Assembly (NCBI GenBank): GCA_946699065.1 | Contig: CAMPDV010001740.1 | Coordinates: 1-64,000, forward strand | Length of the DNA: 64,000 nt | Source of the DNA: Loxodes magnus | Taxonomy: Eukaryota > Ciliophora > Karyorelictea > Loxodida > Loxodidae | Direction of reading: 5' to 3' | Shown here: piece after piece, positions 1-19,205 of the stretch | How the letters are laid out: each line of letters starts with the position of its first letter | Numbering within the stretch: the stretch's first letter is position 1 | The notes under the pieces: generated by a model | Seen by the model: the letters and a program-made list of their open reading frames with translations, nothing else | What the model was told of the DNA's origin: nothing | Databases searched by the model: none | Program-made: the position numbers and the translations under genes

Positions 1-3000
1 GGCTATATCCAGTGATTCAGAGTTCATCGTATCGGGAAGTCATGATAAGACGGTGAGACTATGGGACGTCAAGACAGGTACCTGTAAGACCATGAGTGGT
101 CACACACATTATGTATATGCTGTGGCTATATCCAGTGATTCAGAGTTCTTCGTATCGGGAAGTCATGATAAGACGGTGAGACTATGGGACGTCAAGACAG
201 GTACCTGTAAGACCATGAGTGGTCACACTAGTTATGTATCATCTGTGGCTATATCCAGTGATTCAGAGTTCATCGTATCGGGAAGTTATGATTAGACGGT
301 GAGACTATGGGACGTCAAGACAGGTACCTGTAAGACCATGAGTGGTCACACTAGTTATGTATATGCTGTGGCTATATCCAGTGATTCAGAGTTCATCGTA
401 TCGGGAAGTTATGATAAGACGGTGAGACTATGGGACGTCAAGACAGGTACCTGTAAGACCATGAGTGGTCACACTAGTTATGTATATGCTGTGGCTATAT
501 CCAGTGATTCAGAGTTCATCGTATCGGGAAGTCATGATAAGACGGTGAGACTATGGGACGTCAAGACAGGTACCTGTAAGACCATGAGTGGTCACACTAG
601 TTATGTATCATCTGTGGCTATATCCAGTGATTCAGAGTTCATCGTATCGGGAGGTTATTATTAGACGGTGAGACTATGGGACGTCAAGACAGGTACCTGT
701 AAGACCATGAGTGGTCACACTAGTTATGTATCATCTGTGGCTATATCCAGTGATTCAGAGTTCATCGTATCGGGAAGTTATGATTAGACGGTGAGACTAT
801 GGGACGTCAAGACAGGTACCTGTAAGACCATGAGTGGTCACACTAGTTATGTATATGCTGTGGCTATATCCAGTGATTCAGAGTTCATCGTATCGGGAAG
901 TTATGATAAGACGGTGAGACTATGGGACGTCAAGACAGGTACCTGTAAGACCATGAGTGGTCACACTAGTTATGTATATGCTGTGGCTATATCCAGTGAT
1001 TCAGAGTTCATCGTATCGGGAAGTTATGATAAGACGGTGAGACTATGGGACGTCAAAACAGGTACCTGTAAGACCATGAGTGGTCACACTAGTTCTGTAT
1101 ATGCTGTGGCTATATCCAGTGATTAAGAGTTCATCGTATCGGGAAGTCATGATAAGACGGTGAGACTATGGGACGTCAAGACAGGTACCTGTAAGACCAT
1201 GAGTGGTCACACACATTATGTATCATCTGTGGCTATATCCAGTGATTCAGAGTTCATCGTATCGGGAAGTTATGATAGGACGGTGAGACTATGGGACGTC
1301 AAGACAGGTACCTGTAAGACCATGAGTGGTCACACTAGTTATGTATATGCTGTGGCTATATCCAGTGATTCAGAGTTCATCGTATCGGGAAGTGTAGATA
1401 AGACGGTGAGACTATGGGACGTCAAGACAGGTACCTGTAAGACCATGAGTGGTCACACTAGTTATGTATCATCTGTGGCTATATCCAGTGATTCAGAGTT
1501 CATCGTATCGGGAAGTCATGATAAGACGGTGAGACTATGAGACGTCAAGACAGGTACCTGTAAGACCATGAGTGGTCACACTAGTTATGTATCATCTGTG
1601 GCTATATCCAGTGATTCAGAGTTCATCGTATCGTGAAGTCATGATTAGACGGTGAGACTATGGGACGTCAAGACAGGTACCTGTAAGACCATGAGTGGTC
1701 ACACACATTATGTATCATCTGTGGCTATATCCAGTGATTCAGAGTTCATCGTATCGGGAAGTCATGATAAGACGGTGAGACTATGAGACGTCAAGACAGG
1801 TACCTGTAAGACCATGAGTGGTCACACACATTATGTATATGCTGTGGCTATATCCAGTGATTCAGAGTTCATCGTATCGGGAAGTCATGATAAGACGGTG
1901 AGACTATGGGACGTCAAGACAGGTACCTGTAAGACCATGAGTGGTCACACTAGTTATGTATCATCTGTGGCTATATCCAGTGATTCAGAGTTCATCGTAT
2001 CGGGAAGTTATGATTAGACGGTGAGACTATGGGACGTCAAGACAGGTACCTGTAAGACCATGAGTGGTCACACACATTATGTATCATCTGTGGCTATATC
2101 CAGTGATTCAGAGTTCATCGTATCGGGAAGTCATGATAAGACGGTGAGACTATGAGACGTCAAGACAGGTACCTGTAAGACCATGAGTGGTCACACTAGT
2201 TATGTATATGCTGTGGCTATATCCAGTGATTCAGAGTTCATCGTATCGTGAAGTCATGATTAGACGGTGAGACTATGGGACGTCAAGACAGGTACCTGTA
2301 AGACCATGAGTGGTCACACTAGTTATGTATCATCTGTGGCTATATCCAGTGATTAAGAGTTCATCGTATCGGGAAGTTATGATAAGACGGTGAGACTATG
2401 GGACGTCAAGACAGGTACCTGTAAGACCATGAGTGGTCACACTAGTTATGTATCATCTGTGGCTATTTTCGGTGATTCAGAGTTCATCGTATCGGGAAGT
2501 CATGATAAGACGGTGAGACTATGGGACGTCAAGACAGGTACCTGTAAGACCATGAGTGGTCACACTAGTTATGTATATGCTGTGGCTATATCCAGTGATT
2601 CAGAGTTCATCGTATCGGGAAGTTATGATAAGACGGTGAGACTATGGGACGTCAAGACAGGTACCTGTAAGACCATGAGTGGTCACACACATTATGTATC
2701 ATCTGTGGCTATATCCAGTGATTCAGAGTTCATCGTATCGGGAAGTTATGATAAGACGGTGAGACTATGGGACGTCAAGACAGGTACCTGTAAGACCATG
2801 AGTGGTCACACACATTATGTATATGCTGTGGCTATATCCAGTGATTCAGAGTTCATCGTATCGGGAAGTCATGATTAGACGGTGAGACTATGGGACGTCA
2901 AGACAGGTACCTGTAAGACCATGAGTGGTCACACTAGTTATGTATCATCTGTGGCTATATCCAGTGATTCAGAGTTCATCGTATCGGGAAGTTATGATAA

Positions 3001-4723
3001 GACGGTGAGACTATGGGACGTCAAGACAGGTACCTGTAAGACCATGAGTGGTCACACTAGTTATGTATATGCTGTGGCTATATCCAGTGATTCAGAGTTC
3101 ATCGTATCGGGAAGTTATGATAAGACGGTGAGACTATGGGACGTCAAGACAGGTACCTGTAAGACCATGAGTGGTCACACACATTATGTATCATCTGTGG
3201 CTATATCCAGTGATTCAGAGTTCATCGTATCGGGAAGTCATGATAAGACGGTGAGACTATGGGACGTCAAGACAGGTACCTGTAAGACCATGAGTGGTCA
3301 CACTAGTTATGTATATGCTGTGGCTATATCCAGTGATTAAGAGTTCATCGTATCGGGAAGTTATGATAAGACGGTGAGACTATGGGACGTCAAGACAGGT
3401 ACCTGTAAGACCATGAGTGGTCACACTAGTTATGTATATGCTGTGGCTATATCCAGTGATTCAGAGTTCATCGTATCGGGAAGTTATGATAAGACGGTGA
3501 GACTATGGGACGTCAAGACAGGTACCTGTAAGACCATGAGTGGTCACACTAGTTATGTATCATCTGTGGCTATATCCAGTGATTCAGAGTTCATCGTATC
3601 GGGAAGTTATTATTAGACGGTGAGACTATGGGACGTCAAGACAGGTACCTGTAAGACCATGAGTGGTCACACTAGTTATGTATCATCTGTGGCTATATCC
3701 AGTGATTCAGAGTTCATCGTATCGGGAAGTTATGATAAGACGGTGAGACTATGGGACGTCAAGACAGGTACCTGTAAGACCATGAGTGGTCACACTAGTT
3801 ATGTATATGCTGTGGCTATATCCAGTGATTAAGAGTTCATCGTATCGGGAAGTTATGATAAGACGGTGAGACTATGGGACGTCAAGACAGGTACCTGTAA
3901 GACCATGAGTGGTCACACTAGTTATGTATCATCTGTGGCTATATCCAGTGATTCAGAGTTCATCGTATCGGGAAGTTATTATTAGACGGTGAGACTATGG
4001 GACGTCAAGACAGGTACCTGTAAGACCATGAGTGGTCACACTAGTTATGTATCATCTGTGGCTATATCCAGTGATTCAGAGTTCATCGTATCGGGAAGTT
4101 ATGATAAGACGGTGAGACTATGGGACGTCAAGACAGGTACCTGTAAGACCATGAGTGGTCACACTAGTTATGTATATGCTGTGGCTATATCCAGTGATTA
4201 AGAGTTCATCGTATCGGGAAGTCATGATAAGACGGTGAGACTATGAGACGTCAAGACAGGTACCTGTAAGACCATGAGTGGTCACACACATTATGTATAT
4301 GCTGTGGCTATATCCAGTGATTCAGAGTTCATCGTATCGTGAAGTCATGATTAGACGGTGAGACTATGGGACGTCAAGACAGGTACCTGTAAGACCATGA
4401 GTGGTCACACACATTATGTATATGCTGTGGCTATATCCAGTGATTCAGAGTTCATCGTATCGTGAAGTCATGATTAGACGGTGAGACTATGGGACGTCAA
4501 GACAGGTACCTGTAAGACCATGAGTGGTCACACTAGTTATGTATATGCTGTGGCTATATCCAGTGATTCAGAGTTCATCGTATCGGGAAGTCATGATTAG
4601 ACGGTGAGACTATGGGACGTCAAGACAGGTACCTGTAAGACCATGAGTGGTCACACTAGTTATGTATCATCTGTGGCTATATCCAGTGATTCAGAGTTCA
4701 TCGTATCGGGAAGTTATGATAAG

Positions 4724-6568
<1,845 letters not shown>

Positions 6569-8167
6569 ACGGTGAGACTATGGGACGTCAAGACAGGTAC
6601 CTGTAAGACCATGAGTGGTCACACTAGTTATGTATCATCTGTGGCTATATCCAGTGATTCAGAGTTCATCGTATCGGGAAGTTATGATAAGACGGTGAGA
6701 CTATGGGACGTCAAGACAGGTACCTGTAAGACCATGAGTGGTCACACTAGTTATGTATCATCTGTGGCTATATCCAGTGATTCAGAGTTCATCGTATCGG
6801 GAAGTGTAGATAAGACGGTGAGACTATGGGACGTCAAGACAGGTACCTGTAAGACCATGAGTGGTCACACTAGTTATGTATCATCTGTGGCTATATCCAG
6901 TGATTCAGAGTTCATCGTATCGGGAAGTTATGATAAGACGGTGAGACTATGGGACGTCAAGACAGGTACCTGTAAGACCATGAGTGGTCACACACATTAT
7001 GTATATGCTGTGGCTATATCCAGTGATTCAGAGTTCATCGTATCGGGAAGTTATTATTAGACGGTGAGACTATGGGACGTCAAGACAGGTACCTGTAAGA
7101 CCATGAGTGGTCACACTAGTTATGTATATGCTGTGGCTATTTCCAGTGATTCAGAGTTCATCGTATCGGGAAGTTATGATTAGACGGTGAGACTATGGGA
7201 CGTCAAGACAGGTACCTGTAAGACCATGAGTGGTCACACTAGTTATGTATATGCTGTGGCTATATCCAGTGATTCAGAGTTCATCGTATCGGGAAGTTGA
7301 GATGAGACGGTGAGACTATGGGACGTCAAGACAGGTACCTGTAAGACCATGAGTGGTCACACTAGTGTTGTATCATCTGTGGCTATATCCAGTGATTCAG
7401 AGTTCATCGTATCGGGAAGTTATGATAAGACGGTGAGACTATGGGACGTCAAGACAGGTACCTGTAAGACCATGAGTGGTCACACTAGTTATGTATATGC
7501 TGTGGCTATTTCCAGTGATTCAGAGTTCATCGTATCGGGAAGTTATGATTAGACGGTGAGACTATGGGACGTCAAGACAGGTACCTGTAAGACCATGAGT
7601 GGTCACACTAGTTATGTATATGCTGTGGCTATATCCAGTGATTCAGAGTTCATCGTATCGGGAAGTTATGATAAGACGGTGAGACTATGGGACGTCAAGA
7701 CAGGTACCTGTAAGACCATGAGTGGTCACACACATTATGTATATGCTGTGGCTATATCCAGTGATTCAGAGTTCATCGTATCGGGAAGTTATGATAAGAC
7801 GGTGAGACTATGGGACGTCAAGACAGGTACCTGTAAGACCATGAGTGGTCACACTAGTTATGTATCATCTGTGGCTATATCCAGTGATTCAGAGTTCATC
7901 GTATCGGGAAGTCATGATAAGACGGTGAGACTATGAGACGTCAAGACAGGTACCTGTAAGACCATGAGTGGTCACACACATTATGTATATGCTGTGGCTA
8001 TATCCAGTGATTCAGAGTTCATCGTATCGGGAAGTCATGATTAGACGGTGAGACTATGGGACGTCAAGACAGGTACCTGTAAGACCATGAGTGGTCACAC
8101 TAGTTATGTATATGCTGTGGCTATATCCAGTGATTCAGAGTTCATCGTATCGGGAAGTTATGATAAG

Positions 8168-9889
<1,722 letters not shown>

Positions 9890-11212
9890 ACGGTGAGACT
9901 ATGGGACGTCAAGACAGGTACCTGTAAGACCATGAGTGGTCACACAGATTCTGTATCATCTGTGGCTATATCCAGTGATTCAGAGTTCATCGTATCGGGA
10001 AGTCATGATAAGACGGTGAGACTATGGGACGTCAAGACAGGTACCTGTAAGACCATGAGTGGTCACACTAGTTATGTATATGCTGTGGCTATATCCAGTG
10101 ATTCAGAGTTCATCGTATCGGGAAGTTATGATAAGACGGTGAGACTATGGGACGTCAAGACAGGTACCTGTAAGACCATGAGTGGTCACACACATTATGT
10201 ATCATCTGTGGCTATATCCAGTGATTAAGAGTTCATCGTATCGGGAAGTTATGATAAGACGGTGAGACTATGGGACGTCAAGACAGGTACCTGTAAGACC
10301 ATGAGTGGTCACACACATTATGTATATGCTGTGGCTATATCCAGTGATTCAGAGTTCATCGTATCGGGAAGTTATGATAAGACGGTGAGACTATGGGACG
10401 TCAAGACAGGTACCTGTAAGACCATGAGTGGTCACACACATTATGTATCATCTGTGGCTATATCCAGTGATTCAGAGTTCATCGTATCGGGAAGTTATGA
10501 TAAGACGGTGAGACTATGGGACGTCAAGACAGGTACCTGTAAGACCATGAGTGGTCACACACATTATGTATATGCTGTGGCTATATCCAGTGATTCAGAG
10601 TTCATCGTATCGGGAAGTTATGATAAGACGGTGAGACTATGGGACGTCAAGACAGGTACCTGTAAGACCATGAGTGGTCACACAGATTCTGTATCATCTG
10701 TGGCTATTTCCAGTGATTCAGAGTTCATCGTATCGGGAAGTTATGATTAGACGGTGAGACTATGGGACGTCAAGACAGGTACCTGTAAGACCATGAGTGG
10801 TCACACACATTATGTATCATCTGTGGCTATATCCAGTGATTCAGAGTTCATCGTATCGGGAAGTTATGATAAGACGGTGAGACTATGGGACGTCAAGACA
10901 GGTACCTGTAAGACCATGAGTGGTCACACTAATTCTGTAAAATCTGTGGCTATATCCAGTGATTCAGAGTTCATCGTATCGGGAAGTTATGATAAGACGG
11001 TGAGACTATGGGACGTCAAGACAGGTACCTGTAAGACCATGAGTGGTCACACTAGTTATGTATATGCTGTGGCTATATCCAGTGATTCAGAGTTCATCGT
11101 ATCGGGAAGTTATGATAAGACGGTGAGACTATGGGACGTCAAGACAGGTACCTGTAAGACCATGAGTGGTCACACACATTATGTATCATCTGTGGCTATA
11201 TCCAGTGATTAA

Positions 11213-11332
<120 letters not shown>

Positions 11333-11335
11333 TAA

Positions 11336-11455
<120 letters not shown>

Positions 11456-13087
11456 TAAGAGTTCATCGTATCGGGAAGTTATGATAAGACGGTGAGACTA
11501 TGGGACGTCAAGACAGGTACCTGTAAGACCATGAGTGGTCACACACATTATGTATATGCTGTGGCTATATCCAGTGATTCAGAGTTCATCGTATCGGGAA
11601 GTTATGATAAGACGGTGAGACTATGGGACGTCAAGACAGGTACCTGTAAGACCATGAGTGGTCACACTAATTCTGTATTATCTGTGGCTATATCCAGTGA
11701 TTCAGAGTTCATCGTATCGGGAAGTTGAGATGAGACGGTGAGACTATGGGACGTCAAGACAGGTACCTGTAAGACCATGAGTGGTCACACTAATTCTGTA
11801 AAATCTGTGGCTATATCCAGTGATTCAGAGTTCATCGTATCGGGAAGTTATGATAAGACGGTGAGACTATGGGACGTCAAGACAGGTACCTGTAAGACCA
11901 TGAGTGGTCACACTAATTCTGTAAAATCTGTGGCTATATCCAGTGATTCAGAGTTCATCGTATCGGGAAGTTATGATAAGACGGTGAGACTATGGGACGT
12001 CAAGACAGGTACCTGTAAGACCATGAGTGGTCACACTTTTTCTGTATCATCTGTGGCTATATCCAGTGATTAAGAGTTCATCGTATCGGGAAGTCATGAT
12101 AAGACGGTGAGACTATGGGACGTCAAGACAGGTACCTGTAAGACCATGAGTGGTCACACACATTATGTATCATCTGTGGCTATATCCAGTGATTCAGAGT
12201 TCATCGTATCGGGAAGTTATGATAAGACGGTGAGACTATGGGACGTCAAGACAGGTACCTGTAAGACCATGAGTGGTCACACACATTATGTATATGCTGT
12301 GGCTATATCCAGTGATTCAGAGTTCATCGTATCGTGAAGTCATGATTAGACGGTGAGACTATGGGACGTCAAGACAGGTACCTGTAAGACCATGAGTGGT
12401 CACACACATTATGTATCATCTGTGGCTATATCCAGTGATTCAGAGTTCATCGTATCGGGAAGTTATGATTAGACGGTGAGACTATGGGACGTCAAGACAG
12501 GTACCTGTAAGACCATGAGTGGTCACACACATTATGTATATGCTGTGGCTATATCCAGTGATTAAGAGTTCATCGTATCGGGAAGTTATGATAAGACGGT
12601 GAGACTATGGGACGTCAAGACAGGTACCTGTAAGACCATGAGTGGTCACACTAATTCTGTAAAATCTGTGGCTATATCCAGTGATTCAGAGTTCATCGTA
12701 TCGGGAAGTTATGATAAGACGGTGAGACTATGGGACGTCAAGACAGGTACCTGTAAGACCATGAGTGGTCACACACATTATGTATATGCTGTGGCTATAT
12801 CCAGTGATTAAGAGTTCATCGTATCGGGAAGTTATGATTAGACGGTGAGACTATGGGACGTCAAGACAGGTACCTGTAAGACCATGAGTGGTCACACTAG
12901 TTATGTATATGCTGTGGCTATATCCAGTGATTAAGAGTTCATCGTATCGGGAAGTTATGATTAGACGGTGAGACTATGGGACGTCAAGACAGGTACCTGT
13001 AAGACCATGAGTGGTCACACTAGTTATGTATATGCTGTGGCTATATCCAGTGATTCAGAGTTCATCGTATCGGGAAGTCATGATAAG

Positions 13088-13211
13088 ACGGTGAGACTAT
13101 GGGGACGTCAAGACAGGTACCTGTAAGACCATGAGTGGTCACACTAGTTATGTATATGCTGTGGCTATATCCAGTGATTAAGAGTTCATCGTATCGGGAA
13201 GTTATGATTAG
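13088..13211 (+). other. only length-variant WD40 unit (one extra G)
   Basis: This unit has four G residues at 13101-13104 where the others have three, in the Trp5-Asp6 codons. It is the only indel I can find in the 500 complete units, and all later units keep the shifted phase. The change moves everything downstream by one base, so no single frame spans the window even if stops are ignored. A homopolymer sequencing or assembly error is possible; a real single-base insertion is equally compatible. Confidence 0.9.
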
Positions 13212-13334
13212 ACGGTGAGACTATGGGACGTCAAGACAGGTACCTGTAAGACCATGAGTGGTCACACTAGTTATGTATATGCTGTGGCTATATCCAGTGA
13301 TTAAGAGTTCATCGTATCGGGAAGTTATGATTAG

Positions 13335-14780
13335 ACGGTGAGACTATGGGACGTCAAGACAGGTACCTGTAAGACCATGAGTGGTCACACTAGTTATGTA
13401 TATGCTGTGGCTATATCCAGTGATTCAGAGTTCATCGTATCGGGAAGTCATGATAAGACGGTGAGACTATGGGACGTCAAGACAGGTACCTGTAAGACCA
13501 TGAGTGGTCACACTAGTTATGTATATGCTGTGGCTATATCCAGTGATTCAGAGTTCATCGTATCGGGAAGTCATGATAAGACGGTGAGACTATGGGACGT
13601 CAAGACAGGTACCTGTAAGACCATGAGTGGTCACACACATTATGTATCATCTGTGGCTATATCCAGTGATTCAGAGTTCATCGTATCGGGAAGTCATGAT
13701 AAGACGGTGAGACTATGGGACGTCAAGACAGGTACCTGTAAGACCATGAGTGGTCACACTAGTTATGTAAAATCTGTGGCTATATCCAGTGATTCAGAGT
13801 TCATCGTATCGGGAAGTTATGATAAGACGGTGAGACTATGGGACGTCAAGACAGGTACCTGTAAGACCATGAGTGGTCACACTAGTTATGTATATGCTGT
13901 GGCTATATCCAGTGATTCAGAGTTCATCGTATCGGGAAGTCATGATAAGACGGTGAGACTATGGGACGTCAAGACAGGTACCTGTAAGACCATGAGTGGT
14001 CACACACATTATGTATCATCTGTGGCTATATCCAGTGATTCAGAGTTCATCGTATCGGGAAGTTATGATAAGACGGTGAGACTATGGGACGTCAAGACAG
14101 GTACCTGTAAGACCATGAGTGGTCACACTAGTTATGTATATGCTGTGGCTATATCCAGTGATTCAGAGTTCATCGTATCGGGAAGTCATGATAAGACGGT
14201 GAGACTATGGGACGTCAAGACAGGTACCTGTAAGACCATGAGTGGTCACACTAGTTATGTATATGCTGTGGCTATATCCAGTGATTCAGAGTTCATCGTA
14301 TCGGGAAGTTATGATAAGACGGTGAGACTATGGGACGTCAAGACAGGTACCTGTAAGACCATGAGTGGTCACACTAATTCTGTAAAATCTGTGGCTATAT
14401 CCAGTGATTCAGAGTTCATCGTATCGGGAAGTTATGATAAGACGGTGAGACTATGGGACGTCAAGACAGGTACCTGTAAGACCATGAGTGGTCACACTAG
14501 TGTTGTATCATCTGTGGCTATATCCAGTGATTCAGAGTTCATCGTATCGGGAAGTCATGATAAGACGGTGAGACTATGGGACGTCAAGACAGGTACCTGT
14601 AAGACCATGAGTGGTCACACTAGTGTTGTATCATCTGTGGCTATATCCAGTGATTCAGAGTTCATCGTATCGGGAAGTTATGATAAGACGGTGAGACTAT
14701 GGGACGTCAAGACAGGTACCTGTAAGACCATGAGTGGTCACACACATTATGTATCATCTGTGGCTATATCCAGTGATTAA
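13335..14780 (+). pseudogene. longest open run, twelve WD40 units
   Basis: Twelve units follow a TAG and end at a codon-31 TAA, giving about 481 open codons. The types are SY/YA, SY/YA, HY/SS, SY/KS, SY/YA, HY/SS, SY/YA, SY/YA, NS/KS, SV/SS, SV/SS, HY/SS. The SY/KS unit is the only one of its kind I found and looks like a recombinant between the SY and KS modules. Codon 39 alternates between His and Tyr. W5, D6, G17, H18 and D40 are intact in every full unit, so a folded propeller is plausible if it were translated, but there is no start signal beyond the GTG and ATG that nearly every unit carries. Confidence 0.5.
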
Positions 14781-15671
14781 GAGTTCATCGTATCGGGAAG
14801 TTATGATAAGACGGTGAGACTATGGGACGTCAAGACAGGTACCTGTAAGACCATGAGTGGTCACACACATTATGTATCATCTGTGGCTATATCCAGTGAT
14901 TAAGAGTTCATCGTATCGGGAAGTTATGATAAGACGGTGAGACTATGGGACGTCAAGACAGGTACCTGTAAGACCATGAGTGGTCACACTAGTGTTGTAT
15001 CATCTGTGGCTATATCCAGTGATTAAGAGTTCATCGTATCGGGAAGTTATGATAAGACGGTGAGACTATGGGACGTCAAGACAGGTACCTGTAAGACCAT
15101 GAGTGGTCACACAGATTCTGTATCATCTGTGGCTATATCCAGTGATTCAGAGTTCATCGTATCGGGAAGTTATGATTAGACGGTGAGACTATGGGACGTC
15201 AAGACAGGTACCTGTAAGACCATGAGTGGTCAAACTAGTTGTGTATATGCTGAGGCTATATCCAGTGATTCAGAGTTCATCGTATCGGGAAGTTATGATA
15301 AGACGGTGAGACTATGGGACGTCAAGACAGGTACCTGTAAGACCATGAGTGGTCACACTAGTGTTGTATCATCTGTGGCTATATCCAGTGATTAAGAGTT
15401 CATCGTATCGGGAAGTTATGATAAGACGGTGAGACTATGGGACGTCAAGACAGGTACCTGTAAGACCATGAGTGGTCACACACATTATGTATATGCTGTG
15501 GCTATATCCAGTGATTCAGAGTTCATCGTATCGTGAAGTTATGATTAGACGGTGAGACTATGGGACGTCAAGACAGGTACCTGTAAGACCATGAGTGGTC
15601 ACACTAGTTATGTATATGCTGTGGCTATATCCAGTGATTCAGAGTTCATCGTATCGGGAAGTCATGATAAG

Positions 15672-18377
15672 ACGGTGAGACTATGGGACGTCAAGACAGG
15701 TACCTGTAAGACCATGAGTGGTCACACACATTATGTATCATCTGTGGCTATATCCAGTGATTCAGAGTTCATCGTATCGGGAAGTTATGATAAGACGGTG
15801 AGACTATGGGACGTCAAGACAGGTACCTGTAAGACCATGAGTGGTCACACTAGTTATGTATCATCTGTGGCTATATCCAGTGATTCAGAGTTCATCGTAT
15901 CGGGAAGTTATGATAAGACGGTGAGACTATGAGACGTCAAGACAGGTACCTGTAAGACCATGAGTGGTCACACTAGTTATGTATCATCTGTGGCTATATC
16001 CAGTGATTCAGAGTTCATCGTATCGGGAAGTGTAGATAAGACGGTGAGACTATGGGACGTCAAGACAGGTACCTGTAAGACCATGAGTGGTCACACTAGT
16101 TATGTATATGCTGTGGCTATATCCAGTGATTAAGAGTTCATCGTATCGGGAAGTTATGATAAGACGGTGAGACTATGGGACGTCAAGACAGGTACCTGTA
16201 AGACCATGAGTGGTCACACACATTATGTATATGCTGTGGCTATATCCAGTGATTCAGAGTTCATCGTATCGGGAAGTTATGATAAGACGGTGAGACTATG
16301 GGACGTCAAGACAGGTACCTGTAAGACCATGAGTGGTCACACTAATTCTGTATTATCTGTGGCTATATCCAGTGATTCAGAGTTCATCGTATCGGGAAGT
16401 TGAGATGAGACGGTGAGACTATGGGACGTCAAGACAGGTACCTGTAAGACCATGAGTGGTCACACTAATTCTGTAAAATCTGTGGCTATATCCAGTGATT
16501 CAGAGTTCATCGTATCGGGAAGTTATGATAAGACGGTGAGACTATGGGACGTCAAGACAGGTACCTGTAAGACCATGAGTGGTCACACTAGTTATGTATA
16601 TGCTGTGGCTATATCCAGTGATTCAGAGTTCATCGTATCGGGAAGTGCAGATTATACGGTGAGACTATGGGACGTCAAGACAGGTACCTGTAAGACCATG
16701 AGTGGTCACACAGATTCTGTATCATCTGTGGCTATATCCAGTGATTCAGAGTTCATCGTATCGGGAAGTCATGATAAGACGGTGAGACTATGGGACGTCA
16801 AGACAGGTACCTGTAAGACCATGAGTGGTCACACTAGTGTTGTATCATCTGTGGCTATATCCAGTGATTCAGAGTTCATCGTATCGGGAAGTTATGATTA
16901 GACGGTGAGACTATGGGACGTCAAGACAGGTACCTGTAAGACCATGAGTGGTCACACACATTATGTATCATCTGTGGCTATATCCAGTGATTAAGAGTTC
17001 ATCGTATCGGGAAGTTATGATAAGACGGTGAGACTATGGGACGTCAAGACAGGTACCTGTAAGACCATGAGTGGTCACACTAGTTATGTATCATCTGTGG
17101 CTATATCCAGTGATTAAGAGTTCATCGTATCGGGAAGTTATGATAAGACGGTGAGACTATGGGACGTCAAGACAGGTACCTGTAAGACCATGAGTGGTCA
17201 CACTAGTTATGTATATGCTGTGGCTATATCCAGTGATTCAGAGTTCATCGTATCGGGAAGTTATGATAAGACGGTGAGACTATGGGACGTCAAGACAGGT
17301 ACCTGTAAGACCATGAGTGGTCACACTAGTGTTGTATCATCTGTGGCTATATCCAGTGATTCAGAGTTCATCGTATCGGGAAGTTATGATTAGACGGTGA
17401 GACTATGGGACGTCAAGACAGGTACCTGTAAGACCATGAGTGGTCACACACATTATGTATCATCTGTGGCTATATCCAGTGATTCAGAGTTCATCGTATC
17501 GGGAAGTCATGATAAGACGGTGAGACTATGGGACTTCAAGACAGGTACCTGTAAGACCATGAGTGGTCACACACATTATGTATCATCTGTGGCTATATCC
17601 AGTGATTCAGAGTTCATCGTATCGGGAAGTTATGATAAGACGGTGAGACTATGGGACGTCAAGACAGGTACCTGTAAGACCATGAGTGGTCACACTAGTT
17701 ATGTATCATCTGTGGCTATATCCAGTGATTCAGAGTTCATCGTATCGGGAAGTTATGATAAGACGGTGAGACTATGAGACGTCAAGACAGGTACCTGTAA
17801 GACCATGAGTGGTCACACTAGTTATGTATCATCTGTGGCTATATCCAGTGATTCAGAGTTCATCGTATCGGGAAGTGTAGATAAGACGGTGAGACTATGG
17901 GACGTCAAGACAGGTACCTGTAAGACCATGAGTGGTCACACTAGTTATGTATATGCTGTGGCTATATCCAGTGATTAAGAGTTCATCGTATCGGGAAGTT
18001 ATGATAAGACGGTGAGACTATGGGACGTCAAGACAGGTACCTGTAAGACCATGAGTGGTCACACTAGTTATGTATATGCTGTGGCTATATCCAGTGATTC
18101 AGAGTTCATCGTATCGGGAAGTTATGATAAGACGGTGAGACTATGGGACGTCAAGACAGGTACCTGTAAGACCATGAGTGGTCACACTAATTCTGTATTA
18201 TCTGTGGCTATATCCAGTGATTCAGAGTTCATCGTATCGGGAAGTTGAGATGAGACGGTGAGACTATGGGACGTCAAGACAGGTACCTGTAAGACCATGA
18301 GTGGTCACACTAATTCTGTAAAATCTGTGGCTATATCCAGTGATTCAGAGTTCATCGTATCGGGAAGTTATGATAAG
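15672..18377 (+). repeat. 15-unit (1845-bp) higher-order repeat
   Basis: A seven-unit string at 15672-16532 is repeated at 17517-18377: HY/SS, SY/SS, a unit with codon 5 TGA and Val39 in the next unit end, SY/YA with TAA, then the NS trio. Differences are small: codon 7 is Phe in the first unit of the right copy, and the first unit of the trio is SY in place of HY. The left copy carries a unique Ala39/Tyr41 unit just afterwards (about 16649). Confidence 0.75.
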
Positions 18378-18962
18378 ACGGTGAGACTATGGGACGTCAA
18401 GACAGGTACCTGTAAGACCATGAGTGGTCACACAGATTCTGTATCATCTGTGGCTATATCCAGTGATTCAGAGTTCATCGTATCGGGAAGTCATGATAAG
18501 ACGGTGAGACTATGGGACGTCAAGACAGGTACCTGTAAGACCATGAGTGGTCACACTAGTTATGTATATGCTGTGGCTATATCCAGTGATTCAGAGTTCA
18601 TCGTATCGGGAAGTCATGATAAGACGGTGAGACTATGGGACGTCAAGACAGGTACCTGTAAGACCATGAGTGGTCACACAGATTCTGTATCATCTGTGGC
18701 TATATCCAGTGATTCAGAGTTCATCGTATCGGGAAGTCATGATAAGACGGTGAGACTATGGGACGTCAAGACAGGTACCTGTAAGACCATGAGTGGTCAC
18801 ACTAGTGTTGTATCATCTGTGGCTATATCCAGTGATTCAGAGTTCATCGTATCGGGAAGTTATGATGAGACGGTGAGACTATGGGACGTCAAGACAGGTA
18901 TCTGTAAGACCATGAGTGGTCACACACATTATGTATCATCTGTGGCTATATCCAGTGATTAA
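18255..18962 (+). pseudogene. open run of six WD40 units
   Basis: The types are NS/KS, DS/SS, SY/YA, DS/SS, SV/SS, HY/SS, ending at a codon-31 TAA. The fifth unit has Glu in place of Lys41, and the sixth has Thr11 changed to Ile. Around 20.3 kb the Asn-type units disappear from the array, so this is one of the last open runs of the left-hand type. Confidence 0.4.
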
Positions 18963-19085
18963 GAGTTCATCGTATCGGGAAGTTATGATAAGACGGTGAG
19001 ACTATGGGACGTCAAGACAGGTACCTGTAAGACCATGAGTGGTCACACTAGTTATGTATCATCTGTGGCTATATCCAGTGATTAA

Positions 19086-19205
<120 letters not shown>

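Noticed and set aside
13101-13104. Programmed frameshift site
   Set aside because: The extra G occurs once, in a G run, with no slippery heptamer or downstream structure peculiar to this unit. A single insertion or consensus error is enough.
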